NCBI RefSeq assembly: GCF_037975245.1
Contig: NC_092569.1
Coordinates: forward strand, 29,348,168 to 29,412,167
Length of the DNA: 64,000 nucleotides
Direction: 5' to 3'
From: Apostichopus japonicus
Taxonomy: Eukaryota; Echinodermata; Holothuroidea; Aspidochirotida; Stichopodidae
How positions within the stretch are numbered: position 1 is the first letter of the stretch; each line of letters opens with the position of its first letter. Positions 13,001 through 25,000 of the stretch are shown here, piece by piece. Under the pieces are notes generated by a model. It saw only the letters and a program-made list of their open reading frames with translations. It was not told where the DNA came from and searched no databases. The translations under genes were made by a program, and so were the position numbers.

Positions 13001-16000
13001 CCTCCTAATTTATGATATTCAGCGGGAAAAACAAAAATGAAATATGAATTTGCAGTTGTCACAATGATGTGTACAGGACTTCAACGCTTGGGTGACCAAT
13101 GCAAAATTCACCCTGAGTGATATAGGTAAAGCTATGAACCTTGATGAAGGTTTTATTAGGACTTGATACCAACACTAAAGTAGGGGGCCTAGTTATTCGC
13201 CATAAAAAGGTGGCTGACATATGATGCATTCAAGGATTTATTGCAACTGTACATGAACCCGATAATTTTTAACTGCAAGACTATGGTAAGAAGTATCCAT
13301 GAAATGTATGTATCGTTGATAAGGGAATGTTCACCTGTATAGGAGTGGTCTTATGCGTTCAAGCTAAGTGTAATACATCCATCGACTGACAGTTTTGTCT
13401 GGACTGGCGACCGAAGTGAGGTCGATGGCCCCTGCTCAACCGCGATGCAAGCGCTATTCATTTATCTTTAAATATAATGCGATAATCAACAAGTTTGAAT
13501 AATAAAAGGTTTCCTTTTAAGTATATGGACAATGGAGTATTATAAAAGTATTTGAAATGCCATTACAGAGCCGTACTGACCCTTAATACACTTCCTTTGT
13601 CAGCAACGAAGCAGTTGTGGGTGCACGTCGCTCCGTCCCCATTGTAGTTTTGATTGCAGTAACATTTACGGACACCGCTCCTCGTATCACAGGTTGCGTG
13701 TTCACTACACCGATAACTCTCATCTGTAAGGTGGTTGTTTCTACAAGTTGATTTTCGAGTACATCCTGAATTAGCGTGGAACTGGCCCTCCTAAGTTAAG
13801 TATTTAGTGAAAATACTAATAAAGTAATCATAAATTGCAGGTGTGAAAGTGAAATATAAGGGATTTCATCGGTGCATGACCAATGCAAAGTTCCCCTCGA
13901 TTGAACTAAGTTAAAAAAATAAACTTTAAGAAAGTTTTATTAGGTCTTGATACCGACCCCAAAGTAGGGGGCATATGGTTTCGCCATTAATAAAAATAGC
14001 CCTCAAAGATTCCATTCAACAACTGATTACGATATTTGGGACACCATACGCCTGTAATTAGTTCTAACTGCTAAACGGTGGTAAGAATTATGTATGATTT
14101 TTTTTGTAAAAGGTTTATAAAGGGGTTGCACACCCGTAAATAGGAGTGGTTCTATGCTTCCCGACTAAATTTAATACATCACCCGACTGACAGTTTTGTC
14201 TGGACTGGCGACCGAATTGAGGTCCATGGCACCTGCCCAACTGCGATGCGAGCGCCTTTAATGTATCTCTAAATATTATGCGATACTCAACAAGTTTTAA
14301 ATAGTAAAATATTTTCCACTAATTATATGGATAATGAAGTATGAGAAAGTATTTAAAATGTCATTACAGAACCGTTCTGACCCTTAATACACTTCCTTTG
14401 TCAGCAACGAAGCAGTTGTGGGTGCACGTCGCTCCGTCTCCTTGGTAGTTTTGATTGCAGTAACATTTACGAACACCGCTCCGCGTATCACAGGTTGCGT
14501 GTGTACTACACCGGTAACTCTCATCTGTAAGACGGTTGTTTCTACAAGTTGATTTTCGAGTACATCCTGAATTAGCGTGAAACTGGCCCTCCTAAGTTAG
14601 ATATTGGATGAAAATACTAATAAATGAATTATGAATTTGCAGTTGTCACAATTTAATGAAAAGGGTTTCAACGTTTTGTGACTGATGCAAAATTCCCCTC
14701 GACTGATATAGGTAAAGGTATGAACTTGGATGAAAGTTTTATGATGTCTTGATACCAACTCTGAAGTAGGGTGCCTATTTATTCGCCATAAAATAGGTAG
14801 CTGCCAAATAATGCATTCAAGGGTTTATGGCAACTATGCATGAGCCGAAAAATATTTTTTACTGCAAGACTGTGATAAGAACTATCCATGTAAGTTTGTG
14901 TATCGTTGATAAAGTAACATAAACCCGTATAGGAGTCGTATTATGCCTCCCCACTAAGTGATATACACCCATCGACTGACAGTTTTGTCTAGACTGGCGA
15001 CCGAAGTGAGGTCGATGGTCCCTGCCCAACCGAGATACGCGCGCTATTCATTTAAATATATATGTAATGCAATAATCAACAAGTTTTTACAGTAAAAGGT
15101 TTCCTTCTAAGTATATGGACAATGAAGTTTCAAAAAAATATTCAAAATGCCATTACAGAACCGAACTGACCCTTAATGCACTTCCTTTGTCAGCAACGAA
15201 GCAGTTGTGGGTGCACGTCACTCCGTCCCCATTGTAGTTTTGATTGCAGTAACATTTACGGCCATCGTTTCTCGTATCACAGGTTGCGTAAATACTACAC
15301 TGGTAACTCTCATCTACAAGCCGGCTGTTCCTACAAGTTGATTTTCGTGTACATCTTGAATTAGCGTAAAACTGGCCTTCCTAATTTATGATATTAAGCG
15401 GGAGAAAAAATTATGAATTTGCAGTTGTCCCCATGAATTGTACAGGATTTTAACGCTTGGATGACCATTGCAAAATTCCCTTTGACTGATATTGGTACAG
15501 GTATGAACCTTGATGAAAGTTTTATTAGGGCTTGATACCAACACTAAAGTAGGGGGCCTAGTTATTCGCCATAGAAAGGTGGCTGACAAATGATGCATTC
15601 GAGGATTCATTGCGCATGTACATGAACCCGATAATAATTTTTAACTGCAAGACTGTGGTAAGAAGTAACCATGAAATATATATATCGTTGATAGGGAAAG
15701 TACAGCCGTATAGGAGTGGTATTATGCTTTCCCATCCAAGTGTAATAGATCCATCGACTGACAGTTTTGTCTGGACTGGCGACCGAAGTGAGGTCGATGG
15801 CCCCTGCCCAACCGCGATGCAAGCGCTATTCATTTATCTTTAAATATAATGCGATAATCAACAAGTTTAAATAATAAAAGGTTCCTTCTAAGTATATGGA
15901 CAATGAAGTATGAGAAAAGTATTTAAAATGCCATTACAAAACCGTACTGACCCTTAATACACTTCCTTTTTCAGCAACGAAGCAGTTGTGGGTGCACGTC

Positions 16001-19000
16001 ACTCCGTCCCCATTGTAGTTTTGATTGCAGTAACATTTACGAACACCGCTCCTCGTATCACAGGTTGCGTGTGTACTACACTGGTAACTCTCATATATTA
16101 GACGGTTGTTTCTACAGGTTGACTTTCGTGTACATCCTGAATTAGCGTGGAACTGGCCCTCCTGATTTAAGATATTCAGTGGAAACACTAATAAATTAGT
16201 GATGAATTTGCAGGTGTCAAAGTGGAATGTAAGTGATTTTCAACGGTGCATGACCAATGCAAAATTACCCTTCATTGATCTAAGTAAAGGTATCAAACTT
16301 TAAAACAGTTTTACAAGGCCTATATGCTGACTCCAAAGTAGGGGGATAGGGATTCGCCATTAATTAAAATAACCGTCAAATGTAGCATTCAACAACTTAT
16401 TTAGATATTTTTCATGCATTATTCCTGCAATGATTTCTTACTGCAAGACTGTAGTAAGAACTATATATGACTTTATGTGAAAGGTTTATGAAGAGGTTGC
16501 ACACCCGTAAAGGCGTGTTCTTGTGGTTCCCAGCTAAGTGTAATACATCCCTCGCCTGACAGGTTTGTCTGGACTGGAGACCGAACTGAGGTCCATGGCA
16601 CCTACCCTACCGCAATGCGAGCTCGATTATTGATCTCTAAATGTAATGCGATAATCAACATGTTTAAATAGTCATATGATTCCCTGTAATTATATGGACA
16701 ATGGAGTATGATAAAAGAAGTAAAAATGCCATTACAGAACCGTACTGACCGATAAAACACTTCCCTTATCAGCAACGAAGCAGTTGTGGGTGCACGTCGC
16801 TCCGTCCCCATTGTAGTTTTGATCGCAGTAACATTTACGGACACCGTTCCTCGTATCACAGGTTGCGTGTGTACTACACCGGTAACTCTCATCTGCTAGA
16901 CGATTGTTTCTACAAGTTGATTTCCGTGTACATCCTGAATTAGCGTAAAACTCGCCCTCCTAAGTTAGATATTGGATGAAAATACTAATAAATGAATTAT
17001 GAATTTGCAGTTATCACAATGAAATGTGTAGGGTTTCAACGGTTTTGTGACCAATGCAAAATTCCCCCTTGACTGGTAAAGGTATAAACCTTTATGACAG
17101 TTTAATGTGGTCTTGATACCAACTCCGAAGTATGGGACCTAGCTCTTCCCAATAAAGGTAGCTGCCAAATATTGCATTCAAGGGTTCATTGAGACTATAC
17201 ATGAGCCCGATAATTGTTTCTAACTGCAAGACTGTGATAAGTAGTATCCATGAAATTATGTATCGTTGATAAGGGAATGTACACCCGTATGGGAGTACTC
17301 TTATGCTTCCCAGCTAAGTGCAATACATCCATCGACTGACAGTTATGTCTAGACTGGCGACCAAAGTGAGGTACATGGCCCCTGCCCAACCGCGATACGA
17401 GCGCTATTCATTTAAATATATATGTAATGCAATAATCAACAAGTTTTTACAGTAAAATGGACAATGAAGTATGAGAAAAGTATTCAAAATGCCATTACAG
17501 AACCGAACTGACCCTTAATGCACTTCCTTTGTCAGCAACGAAGCAGTTGTGGGTGCACGTCACTCCGTCCCCATTGTAGTTTTGATTGCAGTAACATTTA
17601 CGGCCATCGTTTCTCGTATCACAGGTTGCGTAAATACTACACTGGTAACTCTCATCTACAAGCCGGCTGTTCCTACAAGTTGATTTTCGTGTACATCTTG
17701 AATTAGCGTAAAACTGGCCTTCCTAATTTATGATATTCAGCGGGAGAAAAAAATTATGAATTTGCAGTTGTCCCCATGGATTGTACAGGATTTCAACGCT
17801 TGGGTGATCAATGCAAAATTCACCCTGAGTGATATAGGTAAAGGTATGAACCTTGATGAAAGTTTTATGAGGTCTTGATACCAACATCAAAGTAGGGGGC
17901 CTAGTTATTCGCCATAAAAAGGTGGCTGACAAAAGATGTATTCGAGGATTTATTGCGACTGTTCATGAACCGGATAAATATTTTTAACTGCAAGACTATG
18001 GTAAGAAGTATCCGTGAAATGTATGTATCGTTGATAGGGAAAGTACACCCGTATAGGAGTGGTATTATGCTTCCCCAGTCAAGTGTAATACATCCATGGA
18101 CTGACAGTTTTGTCTGGACTGGCGACCGAAGTGAGGTCGATGGCCCCTGCCCAACCGCGATGCCAGCGCTATTCATTGATCTTTAAATATAATGCGATAA
18201 TCAACAAGTTTAAATAGTGAAAAGTTTCCTCTTAAGTACATGGACAATGAAGTATGAGAAAAGTATTTAAAATGCCATTACAGAACCGAACTGACCGATA
18301 ATACACTTCCTTTGTCAGCAACGAAACAGTTGTGGGTGCACGTCACTCCGTCCCCATTGTAGTTTTGATTGCAGTAACATTTACGGACACCATTCCTCGT
18401 ATCACAGGTTGCGTGTGTACTACACCGGTAACTCTCATCTACTAGACGATTGTTTCTACAAGTTGATTTTCGTGTACATCCTGAATTAGCGTAAAACTCG
18501 CCCTCCTAAGTTAGATATTGAATGAAAATACTAATAAATGAATTATGAATTTGCAGTTGTCACTATGAAATGTATAGGGTTTCAACCGATGGGTGACCAA
18601 TGCAAAATTCCCCTTGACTGGTAAAGGTATAAACCTTTATGAAAGTTTAATGAGGTCTTGATACCAACGCCGAAGTATAGGGCCTAGCTCTTCCCAATAA
18701 AGGTAGCTGCCAAATGTTGCATTCAAAGGTTTATTGCGACTATACATGAGCCCGATCATTGTTTCTAACTGCAAGAGTGTGATAAGTAGTATCAATGCAG
18801 TTATGTATCGTTGATAAGGGAATGTACACCCGTATGGGAGTGGTCTTATGCTTCCCAGCTAAGTGCAATACATCCATAGACTGACAGTTTTGCCTTGACT
18901 GGCGTGCGAAGGGCGGTCCATGTCCCCTGCCCAACCGCAATACGAGCGCTATTCGGTTATATATACAAATGTAATTCGATAACCAACAAGTTTAAGCAGT

Positions 19001-22000
19001 TAAATGTGTCCCTCTAAGTATATGAACAATGAAGTATGAGAAACTGCCATAACAGAACCGTACTGACCCTTAATACACTTCCTTTGTCAGCAACGAAGCA
19101 GTTGTGGGTGCACGTCACTCCGTCCCCTTGATAGTTTTGATTGCAGTAACATTTACGGACACCGTTCCTCGTATCACAGGTTGCGTGTTCACTACACCGA
19201 TAACTCTCATCTGTAAGACGGTTGTTTCTACAAGTTGATTTTCGTGTACATCCTAAATTAGCGTAAAGCTCGCCCTCCTAAGTAAGATATTGAATGAAAA
19301 TACTAATAAATGAGTTATGAATTTACAGTTGTCACTATGAAATGTATAGGATTTCAACGGTTGGGTGACTAATGCAAAATTCCCTTTGACTGGTAAAGGT
19401 ATAAACCTTTATGACAGTTTAAAGAGGTCTTGATACCAACTCCGAAGTACAGGCCTAACTCTTCCCAATAAAGGTAGCTGCCAAATATTGCATTCAAGGG
19501 TTTATTGAGACTATACATGAGCCCGATAATTGATTCTAACTGAAAGACTGTGATAAGTAGTATCCATGAAATTATGTTTCTTTGATAAGGGAATGTACAC
19601 CCGTATGGGAGTACTCTTATGCTTCCCAGCTAAGTGCAATACATCCATCGACTGACAGTTTTGTCTTGACTGGCGTGCGAAGGGCGGTCCATGTCCCCTG
19701 CCCAACCGCAATACGAGCGCTATTCGGTTATATATACAAATGTATTGCGATAACCAACAAGTTTAAGTTGTTAAATGTGTCCCTCTAAGTATATGAACAA
19801 TGAAGTATGAGAAAAGTATTTGAAATGCCATAACAGAACCGCACTGACCCTTAATAAACTTCCTTTGTCAGCAACGAAGCAGTTGTGGGTGCACGTCATT
19901 CCGTCCCCATTGTAGTTTTGATTGCAGTAACATTTACGGACACCGTTCCTCGTATCACAGGTTGCGTGAATATTACACTGGTAACTCTCATCTATTAGAC
20001 GGTTGTTTCTACAAGTTGATTTCCTTGTACATCTTGAATTAGCGTAAAACTCGCCATCCTATTTTAAGACATTCAGTGACAAAACTATTAAATGAATTGT
20101 GAATTTGCGGTTGTTACAATGGTCTGTACGGGATTTCAATGGTATTTTGCCAATTTCAAATTCCCCTCAAATTAATATAGGTATTGGTATGATCATTTAA
20201 GACAGTTCCATGAGGTATTGCTACCAACTTCGAAGTAGGGAGCCTAAGGATTCGAAATAAAACGGTAGGTGCCAAATGTTGCATTAAACTGGTTTATTGC
20301 GACTATACATGAGCCCGATAATTAGTTTTAAATGCAGGGCTGTGGTAAGAAGTATCTATAACATTTGGTGAAATTTATATAAGGGAATGTACACCCGTAT
20401 AGGAGGGATCTTATGCTTCCCAGCTAAGTTTAATACATCTCTCGACCGACAGTTTTGTCTTGACTGGCGACCGAAAGGCAGTCCATGTCACCTGCCCAAC
20501 CGCGATGCTTGCGCTATTCTCTTAATATAATGTAACAATCAACAAGTCCAAATAGCAAAGGTTTCCTTCTTATTATATGGACAATTAAGTATGAGAAAAC
20601 TATATAAACATGACATGAAAGAACCGTACTGACCCTTAACACACTTCCTTTGTCAGCAACGAAACAGTTGTGGGTGCACGTCACTCCGTCCCCTTCGTAG
20701 TTTGGATCGCAGTAACATTTACGGACACCGTTCCTCGTATCACAGGATGCGTGATCACTACACCGGTAACTCCTATCTATAAGACGGTTGTTTCTACAAG
20801 TTGATTTTCGTGTACATCTTGAATTAGCGTAAAACTCGCCATTCTATAAAGATATTTAGCAAAACATACTAACCATTGAGTTATGAATTTGCTGTTGGTA
20901 CAGTGAATTGTACAGAATTTCAACGGTGTGTTACCAATTCAAAATTCCCCTTGACTTTATTTAGTTATGGGTATGAAAATTTATGACAGTTTCATGAGGT
21001 CTTGATACCAACTTCAAAGAACGGAGCCCAGGGACGCAATAAATAGGTAGCTGCCAAATGCTGCATGCTACGGTTTATTGCGAGTATACATGAGCCTGAT
21101 AATTAGTTCTAAATGCAGGACTGTGATAAGAAGTATATATGAAATTGTGTGTAATTTTCATAAGGGAATGTACACCCGTATAGGAGTGGTATTATGGTTC
21201 CCAGCTAAATGCAATACATCCATCGACACAGTTTTGTCTTGAGAGGCGACCGAAGGGCGGTCCATGTCCCCTGCCCAACTGCAATACGAGCGCTATTCGG
21301 TTATGCGATAATCAATAAATTTAAATAGTTAAAGGTTTCCTTTTTATAATATGGACAATAAAGTAAGAGAAAAGTATCTAAAAATGCCATAACAGAACAG
21401 TACTGACCCTTAATACACTTCCTTTGTCAGCAACGAAACAGTTATGAATGCACGTCACTCCGTCTCCATGGTAGTTTGGATTGCAGTAACATTTACGGAC
21501 ACCTGTCCTCTTATCACATGTTGCGTGTTCACTACACTGGTAACTCTCATCTATAAGTCGGTTGTTCCTACAAGTTGATTTTCGTGTACATCTTGAATTA
21601 GCGTAAAACTGGCCCTCCTATTATAAGATATTCAGCAAAAAATATACTAATAAATAAATTATTAATAAATCGGTGTCAAAGTGAAATGGATGAGATTTCA
21701 ACGATAGGTGACCAATGCAAAATTCCCTTCGGTTGATCTAGGTAAAGGTATTAAACTTTAAGAAAGTTGTATAAGGTTTTTGAAACGGACATTAAACTAA
21801 ACGGGATAGGTATTCGTCGTTAATACAAAATAGAAGTCGAATGTTGCATTCAACAAATTATTTCGATATTTTTCGATCACTTGGCCTACAATTAGTTTTA
21901 TCCCCAAGAATGTTGCACAAAGTTTCTATGATTTTCGTCTAAGAATTAAAAAGTGGTAGCACAGCCGGAGGAGGGGTCTTATGCTTCCCAAATAAATGAA

Positions 22001-25000
22001 GTGCATCCCTCGACGGACAATTTTGTCAGAAATGGCGTCGAAGGTGGGGTCCATGGACCTGTTCAAACGCGATGCGACACTACTTGGATATTTACAAATG
22101 TAACTCAATACTCAACAAGCTTATATAGTAAAATGTTTCCTTCTTATTATATGTACAATGAATTAAAAGCGAATAATTAAAAGAGACCTGAAAGAACCTT
22201 ACTGACCCTTATTACACTTCCTTTGTCAGCAACGAAGCAGTTGTGGGTGCACGTCATTCCGTCTCCATGGTAGTTTGGATTGCAGTAACATTTACGGACA
22301 CCGGTCCTTGTATCACAGGTTGCGTGTTCACTACACTGGTAACTCTCATCTATAAGTCGGTAGTCCCTACAAGTTGATTTTCGTGTACATCCTGAATTAG
22401 CGTAAAACTCGCCCTCCTAATTTAAGATATTTCAAAGATATAAAAAAAAACTAATAAATAAACTATGAATTTACGGGTGTCACAGTAAAATGTACGGGAT
22501 TTCAACTGTGGGTGGCCAATATTCTTCCCAAACCGCGATGCGCATACTACTCGGTTAAGTGTAAATGTAATGCGAAGATCAAGAAGCTTAAATAACAAGA
22601 GGTTTCCTTCAATTATATTAAAAATTAATTAAAAGGAAATCATTTAAATTGAAGGAACCGTACTGACCGTTAATACACTTCCTTTGTCAGCAACGAAGCA
22701 GTTGCAATGGTTCCGAGGGATGCATTGTTCTTGCTGTCTCAGATAATCGCCAACACAAACACATTGCTCTGTTTCTGTGCGAGAGGTAGCCGAGATGCAA
22801 GTATCGGGGTCTTCACAAGTCCTCTCACATGTCTCATTGCTAAAAATCTCATTAGCTGGACACCATTCAGGGTTTAATTCTAGAGAACAGGAAAGAAAGA
22901 AAGACAATGTAAATAATAGTAACCTGATACAGACACGAAGAATATGATATCATACAAAGTCTAGTTTTGGCCATTCCTTCAATACGTGGCTATTAGCACG
23001 TTACAGAAAAGAAAAACACCTTCAGAATCAGTTCGAATTAATCTAGAATATTTCAAATCAGGTAGTGGTCGTTCCGTAGTCAAATTAATGATCATATCTA
23101 TTCAACATTAAGAGATTTCACCCCATTATTTGTTGTACAACTGGTCTGATACCAGAGAGTCATAGCTCATTTCTGTTTCACAGTTTCCCTCGGTGTTAGT
23201 ATACTACTTTATGACAACATTGACAATATTATAGTGTAGCTCCGTTGTCTTGCTGGTATACCATATGTTTACGCGTTGTTTATGTATTGTAGCAGTTTTT
23301 TCAAGCTAAGAAAACATGCTTGACAAATTTACTTCCAAAAGATCCATTCGTTCTCAGAATAAATCTTTCAGTTGACACACGTTTACATTTGACATTTAAT
23401 AAACGATCACCTTTTTTGTGATACTGGATTTCAATTGAATAAGAATGTAAAAGACACTTACCATCTGATATTGCAAATGTACCTAAACTAGAGATATAAT
23501 ATTTCCCCCATTCATCTGAGATGCGAAACTCGTCGTATGTTACATAATAAGTGTCCCCAGCAACGTTCTCAAAGTCCATTCGCAGTTGGTACCGCTTTTG
23601 ATTTGTTAAGACGGCAATTTTCTCATTTCCGATCCAAAACTCACTTCCTAGAAAGCCAAAGCCATTTCTGAAGTCTTTCCAACTTCTATTAAACTTTACA
23701 GAATCTAATCTTCGTCGCTGTAATACCTACAACGAATATCAAAGAAGACAAGCTTTAACTAGGAAGTTAATAAATATTTATTATTCGTTCCCTTCTGCAA
23801 TGCGATTTGTTGCTAACAGTTATAACAGAGAAATAAGAACTTTTATATCTAACTTTAATTGTAGTGTGGGCTAGAGGTCTACAATTTTCTTAGAAGATGG
23901 ACAACACTGTATTTAATTTCAAAATATATAAAATAATTGATTCAAATCTCGTTTCGATAAAAAATATCAAATATTAAGAAAAAAACGATTTTGTATTACA
24001 TCGCTATATATTCGTTTATGCAAACTTGAGTAAATTTGTACAAAACTAGTGAAAGTTGAAAAGGAGACATCATGTAATCAGCCATACCGTCCATCCACCA
24101 GCATCAAGATCATTATTACAGTAAGCCTCAAACGATTCCGGATAGCCATCTGGTTTAATAAGGTACACTCCAGATGTATTGTGGATAGAGGAACATGTAT
24201 TCGAAACTTCTTTGCAATCCCTCGGATACGCTGGTTGTTGAAAAACAAAGTATGATATACCTTTATGGAAAGAAAAACAAAGTAAAAATGTTAATGCAAT
24301 TGAAAATCAGTTCAATTAATGAAAATATCGCCTTTGATTATACGTCAATTGTTATAGAAATGGATTATTTACTATGAGAGTAAGATAATAGGTCAGTCTT
24401 TATGCCAATTATTACTCAACTACCATATAGATGAAGATATAGCGACTAAATTAAGTACAGTAAACGTTACTTAATTTATACATGTAACTGTTTTGAAGCA
24501 TTGGTTCTCAGTCTGCAATGGAAATTTAGAGACCATGTTAATTGAATTTATATTTCATCAAGTTTCCGTAGTTATCGATCATATCCAAGTTTGATCAAAA
24601 GACTCATGAAAAAAAGTCAAATTCGATTTAACTTACCTGAAAAAAAATAGATGTAGCACGTAGGACTTGATCAAAATATACGACTCAGAGGAAATCAATG
24701 TTTTAATATATGTTAGGAAATGGTGGCACGATTGAAAACAAAAAGTATAGAGCGACCATTAAATAACCTTGAAAATTCTCAGCCTTTCAATTTGTCCAAC
24801 TGATGTGTTAACGTTTATAATACATAGGTGATATAACTTACAGAGGTTGCTTCTTATTATAACATAAATCATATAACATTACAATTACACCTACCTGAAG
24901 ATCTTCCCTCGGCACTGACGATTACCTGTGTAATAATAGACATTTTCTGAATACATTACAAGACATACAGAGTGTTGCAGTCAACACTAAGCAGGATCAG

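Noticed and set aside
15610-15843. Open frames of 60-90 codons in the EGF introns on both strands, repeated along the array
   Set aside because: They come from the repeated intron block and EGF exon shadows. They lack cysteine patterns or domain motifs and are not consistently open from copy to copy.
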